Shown: positions 17,470-25,069 of the stretch, one piece after another
How positions within the stretch are numbered: the stretch's first letter is position 1
Layout: each line of letters starts with the position of its first letter
Source of the DNA: CAZUVQ01 sp964623915
GTDB taxonomy: Bacteria; Bacillota; Clostridia; UMGS1883; UMGS1540
Assembly (NCBI GenBank): GCA_964623915.1
Contig: CAZUVQ010000012.1
Location: forward strand, 1-25,912
Length of the DNA stretch: 25,912 nt
Direction: 5' to 3'
The notes under the pieces: model-generated
The model's database searches: none
What the model was told of the DNA's origin: nothing
The model's input: only the letters and a program-made list of their open reading frames with translations
Program-made: the position numbers and the translations under genes

Positions 17470-17480
17470 TACAAGGCTTT
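17446..17480 (-). terminator. Intrinsic terminator for leftward transcription, overlapping the tRNA promoter
   Basis: AAAGCCTTGT (17454-17463) pairs perfectly with ACAAGGCTTT (17471-17480) around a 7-base loop. Read leftward, the stem is followed by GC and a run of eight T, the standard intrinsic terminator layout. Read rightward it is followed only by TTTCTC, so it is weaker there. It is the first good terminator met by leftward transcripts leaving the polysaccharide operon, about 260 bases past the last gene. Confidence 0.6.
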
Positions 17481-17487
17481 CTCATGT

Positions 17488-17565
17488 CGGGGTTTAGCGC
17501 AGTTTGGCTAGCGCACATGGTTTGGGACCATGGGGTCGGGGGTTCGAATCCCTCAACCCCGACCA
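17488..17565 (+). tRNA. tRNA-Pro (anticodon UGG)
   Basis: Complete cloverleaf: acceptor CGGGGTT pairs with AACCCCG, the discriminator is A, and CCA is encoded. The D arm is GCGC-loop-GCGC. The anticodon stem CATGG/CCATG encloses loop TTTGGGA with TGG at 17523-17525. The T arm has TTCGAAT. UGG can read all four proline codons with wobble. A short hairpin (17566-17581) and an intrinsic terminator follow. Confidence 0.97.
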
Positions 17566-17589
17566 GTCGGCAAGCGCCGACAAGCAATG

Positions 17590-17620
17590 TCGCTCTTAGT
17601 ATTTTCTAAGGGCGATTTTT
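17590..17620 (+). terminator. Intrinsic terminator of tRNA-Pro
   Basis: TCGCTCTTAG (17590-17599) pairs with CTAAGGGCGA (17606-17615), a 10-bp stem with one G-T pair and a 6-base loop, followed at once by five T. It lies 24 bases past the tRNA CCA end. Confidence 0.85.
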
Positions 17621-17659
17621 GTTGCCCGAAACTAAAGTTTATGCCCCCTATGAGCAATC

Positions 17660-17688
17660 AGTTCACACTTTAGTGTGGGCTATTTTTT
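17660..17688 (+). terminator. Second rightward intrinsic terminator
   Basis: AGTTCACAC (17660-17668) pairs with GTGTGGGCT (17673-17681), with two G-T pairs and a TTTA loop. An A and then six T follow. In tandem with the terminator at 17590 it would insulate the 3' ends of the leftward glycan operon from tRNA readthrough. Confidence 0.65.
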
Positions 17689-17697
17689 AATTTGTTT

Positions 17698-17735
17698 TGA
17701 AGGGGTGAGGGCTTGAACCCTAAGAGGGCGCATGG
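17698..17735 (-). repeat. Degenerate inverted copy of the tRNA-Pro 3' half
   Basis: Read on the minus strand, this segment contains CCATG, then GGGTTCAAGCCCTCACCCC. In tRNA-Pro the corresponding order is CCATG, then GGGTTCGAATCCCTCAACCCC. The T-loop/T-stem/acceptor part matches over about 20 bases with two one-base gaps and one substitution, and TTCAAGC still fits the T-loop consensus. It lies 133 bases past the tRNA in opposite orientation and 8 bases beyond the stop of the last glycan gene. No 5' half or CCA end is present, so it is not a working tRNA. Confidence 0.5.
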
Positions 17736-17743
17736 CGTTTAGT

Positions 17744-18811
17744 TCAACGCTTTTCCTTTGCGTACAGCAAATACCTCTGCACTCCTGTTTTAATATCAAT
17801 TTCAGGCGAAAATCCTAATAATTTTCTTGCTTTCGATATATCAGGGCATCTTCTGCTGGGATTATCAGTTAAATATTCATTATCTTCATGTACTTCATAA
17901 ATAATTTTTTTATCATACCCGAATAACTTATTCCCGATATTTTTATACAAAAGGGCTAAATCAGATATTGTAATTTCATCTGCGTCAGAACCGATATTAA
18001 AAACATCAAACTTACCGTATAAAACTGCCTTTATATAGCCAACAGTTGCATCGGGGATATAATCAAATGTTCTTGTGGGTGTTCCGTCAGAGTAAATTGC
18101 AATGTCTTTATTCTCAATCACTGCTTCAGCAAAATCTGCAACAACACGTTTATCATTAAGCCTCATTCCCGGCCCATAATTATTAAATGGTCTTATTATG
18201 ACAACCGGTATTTTATAAAGTTTTGCATAATAGTAACACAATGTTTCACCGAAACGCTTTGATTCATCATAACACGCCCTTGGACCACATGTATTTACAT
18301 ATCCCCAATAAGTTTCATCTGTGGGTATACGCCCCATATCAGGTTCACCATAAATTTCACTGCTTGAATAAAACAATAGTCCTTTTATTTGTTTATCCAT
18401 ATAAAAATCAAGCAGGTTTCTTATTCCTTTTACATCTGCATCTATTGTTTCAATAGGGTGTTTCCTATAATAAATAGGTGATGCCAAAGATGCCATATGA
18501 AATATCAAATTTGCATCAGACGCAAATGATAAGTCACAGTTAATTATATCAGCTTCTTTTAAAACAAAGCTTTTATTGCTTTTTAAATCCTGAATCCATG
18601 ACGGCTTGCCAAAAATAAAATTATCAATACCATAAACCTTTGAAACTCCAAGCTTTTCACCATATAAATGAAAAAAATTAAGAAGCGTATACCCCAAAGA
18701 ACCCGCAAACCCTGTAATAAGAATTTTTGTGTCTTTTAATTTGGCTTTTTCTTCATTTGTCAATTTATTATAAATATACTCCATATCTTGCTTCGTTATT
18801 TCTGATATCAT
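17744..18811 (-). CDS. Extended SDR, UDP-glucuronate decarboxylase-like nucleotide-sugar enzyme
   Basis: NAD-dependent epimerase/dehydratase of 355 residues. The glycine motif is TGFAGSLG (33-40), the catalytic serine region is SSSEIYGEP (149-157), and the Y-x3-K pair is Y181/K185 in ACYDESKRFGETLC. Segments HMASLASPIYYRKHPIET, TYWGYVNTCGPRACYDESK, RPFNNYGPGM and NPSRRCPDISKARKLLGF closely follow the UDP-glucuronate decarboxylase (UXS) pattern, which turns UDP-glucuronate into UDP-xylose through a 4-keto intermediate. An extra helix-rich stretch of about 25 residues precedes the Rossmann fold. It is the last gene of the glycan operon, 27 bases after the FkbM gene. A UDP-glucose dehydrogenase in the same operon could supply the substrate. 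A related 4,6-dehydratase or epimerase activity cannot be ruled out. Confidence 0.85.
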   Translation of the reverse strand: MISEITKQDMEYIYNKLTNEEKAKLKDTKILITGFAGSLGYTLLNFFHLYGEKLGVSKVYGIDNFIFGKPSWIQDLKSNKSFVLKEADIINCDLSFASDANLIFHMASLASPIYYRKHPIETIDADVKGIRNLLDFYMDKQIKGLLFYSSSEIYGEPDMGRIPTDETYWGYVNTCGPRACYDESKRFGETLCYYYAKLYKIPVVIIRPFNNYGPGMRLNDKRVVADFAEAVIENKDIAIYSDGTPTRTFDYIPDATVGYIKAVLYGKFDVFNIGSDADEITISDLALLYKNIGNKLFGYDKKIIYEVHEDNEYLTDNPSRRCPDISKARKLLGFSPEIDIKTGVQRYLLYAKEKR

Positions 18812-18838
18812 ATAATATGCCCCGTAACCTTTCTCTTT

Positions 18839-19942
18839 TTATATAGCATAAAAAACAGTTTCATAATAGCCTTCATTGGAATGATGGCGCATATAATACT
18901 TATAATCAAGACCTAAACTATTAATATAATTTGGAATTTCAAATAAATCCTCATTTTTATGGTAAACACAAATTGCAAGCTTTGGTTTATTTTTTAATAT
19001 GGTTTCTTTTGCACCCTTCAAGGCATCAAGCTCCGCCCCTTCAATGTCCATTTTTATAAAAGTAACCCTGTCATCTATTATATTATCAATCGCAACAACT
19101 TCAATAGAATTTATGTCATTGAAATTTTCATTTATCCTGTTGCTGAAAGCCAACATGTCATCAGAAAACCCGATTTTTTTATTACATTGATACAATCCTG
19201 CATTATATGTAAATATACGGTCATTATTTTTGTATTTTGCTTTTGTTTCTAACAATTTTAAATAATTTTTTTTATCGGGTTCAAAAGAATGTATTTTATT
19301 AAATTTATTGTTACTTTGTTTTATAAAATCTGCAATACTGTCTCCAGTAAAAGCACCTCCATCCACAAAACATTCATTGTCAGAAAGTTTAATGATATCT
19401 TCTGCAAAGTATTGATTTTCTGTATAACAATCTTTAAAAAAATTGTTATTACCAGTTATTCTGCCTTTCAAAACATTAATAAATGTTTTCTTTGATATAT
19501 CATCTGCCAACAAATGATAAACCTTTTCTAATTTATTTTTGTTTTCCTCTGCAAATTTTTTATATCTTGCCTGATGGTCTATAAGATAAGAAATATTGAT
19601 ATCTTTTTCAGTAAACAAAATATCCTTCTCGTCAATATATTTTAATAATAATTGCCTTATTTCATCATAAAACCTGAAAGCACTTATAATCACTTTTACA
19701 TTTTTATGTTTTTTTAAAATATCGCGAAAATCGGATATAACGTATTCACCAAACTTTTCTCCCACCCTATAGCTGTCACAAATAGCGATAGGCGAAAAAC
19801 CTTTACTTTTCAACCATCCTATAAAATTGCGGCATGAATTTCCGGCACCATAAAGCACAATATTGAAGTTTTTTATATATTTATTAAGGTCTATATTTTG
19901 CGGCTTTAGTGCTAAAACTTCATCAAAATCTATTTGGTTCAT
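18839..19942 (-). CDS. FkbM family methyltransferase with N-terminal Rossmann-like module
   Basis: A 367-residue protein in three parts. Residues 24-110 form an alternating beta/alpha module starting IVLYGAGNSCRNFI (28-41) with an acidic strand end (ICDS), similar to nucleotide-binding modules found on glycan enzymes. A helical linker covers about 115-185. The FkbM SAM-dependent methyltransferase domain has CFVDGGAFTGDSI (191-203), HSFEPDKKNY (218-227), KMDIEGAELDALKGA (297-311) and LAICVYHK. FkbM enzymes usually O-methylate sugars or polyketides, so methylation of a surface-glycan sugar is the likely role. GGAGGAG precedes the ATG at 19942. The gene overlaps the end of the upstream GT2 gene by 20 bases, so the two are probably translationally coupled. 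Confidence 0.88.
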   Translation of the reverse strand: MNQIDFDEVLALKPQNIDLNKYIKNFNIVLYGAGNSCRNFIGWLKSKGFSPIAICDSYRVGEKFGEYVISDFRDILKKHKNVKVIISAFRFYDEIRQLLLKYIDEKDILFTEKDINISYLIDHQARYKKFAEENKNKLEKVYHLLADDISKKTFINVLKGRITGNNNFFKDCYTENQYFAEDIIKLSDNECFVDGGAFTGDSIADFIKQSNNKFNKIHSFEPDKKNYLKLLETKAKYKNNDRIFTYNAGLYQCNKKIGFSDDMLAFSNRINENFNDINSIEVVAIDNIIDDRVTFIKMDIEGAELDALKGAKETILKNKPKLAICVYHKNEDLFEIPNYINSLGLDYKYYMRHHSNEGYYETVFYAI

Positions 19943-20894
19943 TTGTCTCCTCCTGATTTATATACTTTAAAACAAGGACCTCTTCCCTCTTTGTAATAAA
20001 ATGCGAATTAAGAAATTCAACTTTATTCTTTTTTATTTCTGCTACCATAAAATCGTATTGCTTTTCACAATCTTTAATATTATAAGTTCTAATTTTGTCA
20101 CACATAGAAATCATATATGACCATGCCGAGTAGCGCACCCTCTGTGTGATTTGCGGAACTTTTTCCGATAAATACCGTACCCTTTCTCTCTGCATTCTTA
20201 AATATTCGTCTAAAATGCTGGGGCAAATCTTGTTTGTTTGAATATATCCGGTTAGATTACCCTCATGCTTTACGAATTTATAAAGGGGTTTCCCCTGTGC
20301 CACTACTTTATCTGCTTCTGCAAAAACCTTATATATTACGTGAATATCATCAATCTGCACATCGGGAAGAAACGAAATTTTTTTAAATAAATCTCTTTTG
20401 AACAGCTTTGTAGGAGGCGCAACATTGAATTTTTCTCTTTTTAGTAATTCATTAAGTGCCTCCACCTTATTCAGTATCAGAAGCTCGTCATAAACAAATT
20501 TAGGCTCAACCTTATCGCCATAATCATTGTAACTCCCGCAAATTGCAATATCAGCATCGTTTTCTTCTACCAGATTATATAAAAACTCAAGCATTTCTTT
20601 TTCACAGATATCGTCATCATCAATAAAGGTAATATACTTTCCGTCCGCATTTTGTATGCCCATATTCCTTGCATCTGAAATGCCTCTGTTTTTTAAAATA
20701 TGGAAAAGTTTTATTCTTGTATCAGTATCCCTGTACCCTTCACAGATTTCCTGTGAGTTATCCGTACATCCGTTATTAATGATAATTAACTCAAAATCAC
20801 AGAAGGTTTGAGCTAAAATATTTTTTATTGCTCTTTCTAAAAACTGAATTCTGTTATAAGTTAATAAAACAACAGAGATTTTGGGGTTTTTCAT
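19923..20894 (-). CDS. Family 2 glycosyltransferase
   Basis: GT-A fold inverting glycosyltransferase of 323 residues that would add a sugar from a nucleotide donor to the growing glycan on the cytoplasmic face. The start KISVVLLTYNRIQFLERAI is the canonical GT2 opening. IIINNGCTDNS (37-47) and NRGISDARNMGI (69-80) follow, and the metal-binding acidic motif is FIDDDD (90-95). The C-terminal third is basic and lacks membrane segments. AAGGAGT precedes the ATG. It ends 20 bases inside the FkbM gene and begins three bases after the previous GT2 stop. The donor and acceptor cannot be read from the sequence. Confidence 0.93.
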   Translation of the reverse strand: MKNPKISVVLLTYNRIQFLERAIKNILAQTFCDFELIIINNGCTDNSQEICEGYRDTDTRIKLFHILKNRGISDARNMGIQNADGKYITFIDDDDICEKEMLEFLYNLVEENDADIAICGSYNDYGDKVEPKFVYDELLILNKVEALNELLKREKFNVAPPTKLFKRDLFKKISFLPDVQIDDIHVIYKVFAEADKVVAQGKPLYKFVKHEGNLTGYIQTNKICPSILDEYLRMQRERVRYLSEKVPQITQRVRYSAWSYMISMCDKIRTYNIKDCEKQYDFMVAEIKKNKVEFLNSHFITKREEVLVLKYINQEETNEPNRF

Positions 20895-20897
20895 CTT

Positions 20898-22253
20898 CTA
20901 CTCCTTAACTATTATGTTTTTTTTGCTTATTCCAAGCTCCTTTAACTGAGCTTGAAGTATTTTGACAAGTTTATTATCAATAACCGAAATTGCAATTTTT
21001 AAATTTTTTTTCTTCTCGTCACTAAATTTAAGAATTTCATTGGGCGGGTAGCACATTGCATCAAAATATTTATGCCCTTGCTTTGTAACATCATTATCGA
21101 AAAAGCCTTTTATCTGAAAGCCCATGCTTTGTATTAGCTTTGCTGTTGAAAATGCTTTGTTTCCAAGGGGAAAAAGATATATCTCACATCCCTTAGCCTT
21201 ATATAAACACTCTCTGAATTTTACTTTTAGATATTCAAAGTACAGTATAATGCCTCCCGCGCTACCATGCGTTTTGATGTATCCATAGAAATTTTCAAGC
21301 CTTTCTATTCCGCAAAATTTCAAAACTTCAAACAACTCAATGTTTTCTTCTGTCAAGGCAGAAATTGCCTGATACTCTTTTACACATGCCGATGCCATGC
21401 CTCCTACAAAAAAGCTGAATAAGTAATCAATTCTTGCCATACAGTATTTTAATTTTTGTTGCTTGGGCTTGCAACGATATACAAATAACAATGCCTCTAA
21501 AAATTTGTAATACAAGTCTATGTACAAATCACAGGAATTAACACGCCCTGTTCCGCTTCCATCTGTTCTCCTTGTATATAAATACATCGTATCTTTGTGA
21601 TAGTAAATTGAATTGGCTTTACAAAAAATCCTCATTGTTACAATTTCATCAAACCTGAAGCTTTTGGGAAATTCATTGTACAGAAAATGTTCACTTGATT
21701 TATATATATCTTCAAACAACGATTTTTTAAAAATAAGGCGCCATAATGATGTGTAAAGATTAGGCATATAAGCCAGGTAATCAAGTGCATTACCGTAAGT
21801 GGTATTATTTATTTTATTTTCATTAAAAACAGTATCTATAAAATTATATTTGTTATTTTCTGGGTTTTCAAGAACACATTCAAATCTACCCATAAATAAG
21901 TCAACCTTTTTTTCTCTTAATATGGCAGTAATTTCTCCCATGCAATCTATTTTCAGCCTGTCATCACCATCAATAAATTGTATATACTCGCCCCTTGCCG
22001 CCTCAAAGGCAAGCTTGTAATTAGCAGATGTTTTTGTGTCAGGTACGGGCATTTTATAAAACCGAATATTCTTACAGTGCTTTTTTTCATATTCCTCACA
22101 TATCTTTATACTGTTATCCCCCGAACAATGGTCTATAACAATTATTTCATAATCTTTTATAGGTTGTGACAATATGCTGTCAAGGCAATTTGCAATATAG
22201 TTTTCCAAATTAAATACTGTAACTATAAAACTTATAAAGGGCTTATCCTTCAA
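20898..22253 (-). CDS. Family 2 glycosyltransferase with C-terminal Rossmann-like module
   Basis: A 451-residue protein. Residues 5-230 are a GT2 GT-A domain (FISFIVTVFNLENYI, VIDHCSGDNS, ARGEYIQFIDGDD with the acidic metal motif near 94-99). A helical region with cysteines and aromatic residues follows. The last 95 residues form a beta/alpha module (IYLFPLGNKAFSTAKLIQSM, then GFFDND, LKIAISV and KKNIIV) that resembles the N-terminal module of the FkbM protein two genes downstream. The TTG at 22253 was chosen because AAGAAGGTG sits six bases upstream; a GTG at 22262 is in frame but has no ribosome site. The gene overlaps the 3' end of the upstream fragment by 11 bases. Confidence 0.88.
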   Translation of the reverse strand: MKDKPFISFIVTVFNLENYIANCLDSILSQPIKDYEIIVIDHCSGDNSIKICEEYEKKHCKNIRFYKMPVPDTKTSANYKLAFEAARGEYIQFIDGDDRLKIDCMGEITAILREKKVDLFMGRFECVLENPENNKYNFIDTVFNENKINNTTYGNALDYLAYMPNLYTSLWRLIFKKSLFEDIYKSSEHFLYNEFPKSFRFDEIVTMRIFCKANSIYYHKDTMYLYTRRTDGSGTGRVNSCDLYIDLYYKFLEALLFVYRCKPKQQKLKYCMARIDYLFSFFVGGMASACVKEYQAISALTEENIELFEVLKFCGIERLENFYGYIKTHGSAGGIILYFEYLKVKFRECLYKAKGCEIYLFPLGNKAFSTAKLIQSMGFQIKGFFDNDVTKQGHKYFDAMCYPPNEILKFSDEKKKNLKIAISVIDNKLVKILQAQLKELGISKKNIIVKE

Positions 22254-23337
22254 TTTGTACACCTTCTTTTAAGGATTTTGTCTGTCTGAATAAATCGTTG
22301 CAAATTTTATCCACATACTCGTTACCGCTCCAAAAAACAAGCGCAATATTTGCAGTGTCCAGTGCAAAAGCAATGTCGCCAATCCTGTATGATAAATATA
22401 TTCTGTTTATCAGGCAATCCGCATCAAGGGCATGGCCTGAAGAAATTTCATTTAATAAATTAATTGCCTCTTCCTCCTTTTCTTCATCAATTAACTTATT
22501 AATTTTTTCTTTTAATCTGATTAACTCCTCCTCATTATCGCTTTTTGAAAATACATCTCTTATATAAACTCTGTTTTTAAAGGCATCCTTTTTTGCTTTT
22601 TTGCTTAATAATGAAAACTCTTTGATGTTTTGTGATAGCCCGCTCCACTTATATTCCAAGAATTCTTCACCAATTAAATGTTTGTTGTTTTTATCACACA
22701 AAACAGAGAGAACACGAGGAAATGTCAATATATTCACACTGTTTTTGTCTATTTCTCTTTTGCAGAGGCAAAGGCGGCATAAATAGCTGCATTTACCCTT
22801 TTGTATCAACAGGGTTTCATCCGGAATTAAATCATTAATATAATCAAGTAAAAGCTTTGTTGTCTCTTCCTTTGCACCCTCCGCCAGTGCGTAGTCTGAA
22901 AATGTTTCGTCCCTGATAATCAAATCCAAATAATTTATTATCTCATCTATGGACATTTCAGATGAATCCTTCATTTGCTTCAGCAGATATTTAACAGCAG
23001 AAAAATGAACAAGATAAAGAGAATCTATATTATATCGGGAATCTATTTTTATGCTGTGAAGAAAATCCATTCCCCTATTTAATATTATTTTTGCTTCATT
23101 TAATTTAAACTTCGGGCAGATATTTGTGCGGGAGGTGGAGTTTTGGCGAATTCTGTAATTATAAAGCGGCTTGTCGATAGTTACGAATGAATTGCATTTT
23201 TGCATATAACCCAAAAAAATATATGTATCATATCCGCTTTTTAAAGAGAACGATGTATTATAAGCAAAAACATGCCACTTATAATAAAAAGAAGTTTTAT
23301 AAAATTTCCCCCATACTGTCCGCAGGGTGCCGTACAA
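22243..23337 (-). CDS. C-terminal part of a frameshifted GT2 glycosyltransferase, with TPR-like tail
   Basis: The frame begins without a ribosome site at a TTG and opens directly with the late GT2 region (TLRTVWGKFYKTSF, then KPLYNYRIRQNSTSR), so it cannot be a whole enzyme. Joined to the fragment ending at 23339 by removing one T from the TTT at about 23346-23348, the sequence reads on as GMFTDLYGTLRTVWGK, giving one protein near 517 residues. After the GT part come a cysteine-rich patch (GKCSYLCRLCLCKRE), a helical region, and a TPR-like end (EEEAINLLNEISSG, then LINRIYLSYRIGDIAFALD). It overlaps the next GT2 gene. It may be a decayed gene, a sequencing error, or recoded. Confidence 0.75.
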   Translation of the reverse strand: MYGTLRTVWGKFYKTSFYYKWHVFAYNTSFSLKSGYDTYIFLGYMQKCNSFVTIDKPLYNYRIRQNSTSRTNICPKFKLNEAKIILNRGMDFLHSIKIDSRYNIDSLYLVHFSAVKYLLKQMKDSSEMSIDEIINYLDLIIRDETFSDYALAEGAKEETTKLLLDYINDLIPDETLLIQKGKCSYLCRLCLCKREIDKNSVNILTFPRVLSVLCDKNNKHLIGEEFLEYKWSGLSQNIKEFSLLSKKAKKDAFKNRVYIRDVFSKSDNEEELIRLKEKINKLIDEEKEEEAINLLNEISSGHALDADCLINRIYLSYRIGDIAFALDTANIALVFWSGNEYVDKICNDLFRQTKSLKEGVQIEG

Positions 23338-23338
23338 A

Positions 23339-23800
23339 TCAGTGAAACATTCCCTTTAGAGAAGACAAATTTTTAGTAGCTATTGCCGGTGGAATGCGGC
23401 AATAGGTCATTGAAGGACATTCATCGGCAAAAGAACGAGAACCGCATGCAGTCAAATCGGCATCATTTTCTTTTGCAGCCTTATACATCAACTCAATAAA
23501 GTTATCTTCCAGATAATCATCCGAATCAAGTATACATACATATTCGGAGTTGATTTCGGGCCACCAGACATCATCCGCATTATCAAGTACATAATTAACT
23601 TTGTTTTTTAAATATGTAATTCTTTTGTCACTGCTTGCTAATTTTTCGCACAATTCACCCGTTCGGTCATTTGAGCCATTATTCCTAATATAAAACAAAA
23701 AATCACCGTCAGTTTGACAAAGGACGCTTTCAATGGCTTTCTCTATAAATTTTTCTGTATTATAAGCAGTCATTAAAACTGTTACGTGTGGCTTATTCAT
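23339..23800 (-). CDS. N-terminal part of a frameshifted GT2 glycosyltransferase
   Basis: About 153 residues forming the first half of a GT-A domain: VTVLMTAYNTEKFIEKAI, IRNNGSNDRTGELCE, and CILDSDDYLEDNF with the metal-binding acidic motif. It stops at a TGA right after SLKGMFH, where family members continue into an LYGTLWGKLYR-like segment; that segment is found in the next frame at 23337. The ATG at 23800 follows AGGAG; a GTG one codon upstream is possible. The ribosome site lies next to the stop of the UDP-glucose dehydrogenase gene (23807), which indicates coupling. Alone, this fragment lacks the acceptor-binding half and is unlikely to be active. Confidence 0.8.
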   Translation of the reverse strand: MNKPHVTVLMTAYNTEKFIEKAIESVLCQTDGDFLFYIRNNGSNDRTGELCEKLASSDKRITYLKNKVNYVLDNADDVWWPEINSEYVCILDSDDYLEDNFIELMYKAAKENDADLTACGSRSFADECPSMTYCRIPPAIATKNLSSLKGMFH

Positions 23801-23806
23801 CACTTA

Positions 23807-25057
23807 TTACTCCTGCAACATATATCTCAAATCAAAAACCGGCTTGTCTCCAAGCTTTTTAATCTCTAAAAACTCCTGCCATGCCGTTACTATGACAATT
23901 ACATCCGCCTCAAAATATAAATCGTGCATATTATTTTCATAGTGAATATCCATCTTGTAATGCCTTTTGAATTCATCAATTGCTATAGGGTCATAAGCAT
24001 AAATGCTTTTATATCCCATTTCTGACAGTTCATTAATTATTTTTACTGCCGGTGTTTCGCGCACATCATCTGAGCCTGGTTTGAATGATAGCCCTAATAT
24101 TCCAATTTTTGCATCTTTGTTTAAGTTTTTAACTATATTCTCCGAAATGTAATGTGCCATATTATCATTTAAATCAATTACATTTTTCAGGATTTTTGGT
24201 TCGAACCCTTTTTGCCTTGACTGCTCATACAATGCGTTTGTATCCTTCGGAAGGCAATATCCGCCGTAGCCGCAGCCCGGATAAACATAAGAAGTCATAT
24301 CACATCCGCCAAAGCGTTTGTCATCATGCAGAATATGAAATGCTTTTCCAATTTCAATATTACCTATTTGCATGGCAACCAGTGACATCTCATTTGAAAA
24401 GCTTATCATTGTAGCAAGCAATGTGTTTGACAAATACTTGATAAATTCACCTGTGTTGTGTGTCACGACATGGATTGGTATATTAAATGGCTCATATAAT
24501 TCCCTTAGAATCCCAGCAGATATTTCGTCCTCACAGCCTAATACTATTCTGTCAGCATTTACAAAATCATCAAAGCAATGCCCTTCCCTCAAAAACTCAG
24601 GGTTATTTGCAAGACCTGTTTGCGGTATTAAATTACTATACCTACTCTCAATGTATGGCAAAATTCTTTCACTTGTTGTAGATGGCGGAACTGTTGACTT
24701 AATAACGAGGACACGGAATTTGTTGTCTTTTATGCTCATTAATGTGCTGTCAACTGCACTAAATAAATAGCTTAAATCGGCACTTTTGTCACTGCTGTAT
24801 GGCGTGCCTACACAATAAAAAACAACTTTGCTTTCATTGATTGCCTTTTCAACATCCTGAGTCAGAAAAAAAGAGTGATTTATGTTTTTTTTCAATACAT
24901 CACCAAGCTGTGGTTCATGAAAAGGAACAATTCCCCGATTTATTGTATCAAAGCGTTTCCTATCAACATCAATGCCATAAACCTTATTCCCCGCATTTGC
25001 CATGCCCAATGCTGTTGTCAACCCTACAAACCCCAGACCAAATACAGTTATTACCAT
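23807..25057 (-). CDS. ugd: UDP-glucose 6-dehydrogenase family protein
   Basis: NAD-dependent enzyme of 416 residues that oxidises UDP-glucose to UDP-glucuronate in two steps. The N-terminal Rossmann domain has VFGLGFVGLTTA (G7, G9, G12) and VFYCVGTPYSSD. Key residues seen are STVPPSTT (121-128), NNPEFLREG (151-159), FIKYLSNTLLA with K207, and the catalytic cysteine C268 in PGCGYGGYCLPKDT. The UDP-binding C-terminal domain has GILGLSFKPGSDDVRETPA. GGGGGG stands just before the ATG. It starts 12 bases after rfbF. A related UDP-sugar dehydrogenase (for example for UDP-N-acetyl sugars) is possible, but the GYGGYCLPKD and E-F-L-R-E-G patterns fit Ugd best. It would feed the SDR at the end of this operon. 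Confidence 0.92.
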   Translation of the reverse strand: MVITVFGLGFVGLTTALGMANAGNKVYGIDVDRKRFDTINRGIVPFHEPQLGDVLKKNINHSFFLTQDVEKAINESKVVFYCVGTPYSSDKSADLSYLFSAVDSTLMSIKDNKFRVLVIKSTVPPSTTSERILPYIESRYSNLIPQTGLANNPEFLREGHCFDDFVNADRIVLGCEDEISAGILRELYEPFNIPIHVVTHNTGEFIKYLSNTLLATMISFSNEMSLVAMQIGNIEIGKAFHILHDDKRFGGCDMTSYVYPGCGYGGYCLPKDTNALYEQSRQKGFEPKILKNVIDLNDNMAHYISENIVKNLNKDAKIGILGLSFKPGSDDVRETPAVKIINELSEMGYKSIYAYDPIAIDEFKRHYKMDIHYENNMHDLYFEADVIVIVTAWQEFLEIKKLGDKPVFDLRYMLQE

Positions 25058-25069
25058 AGTAACCCCCCC

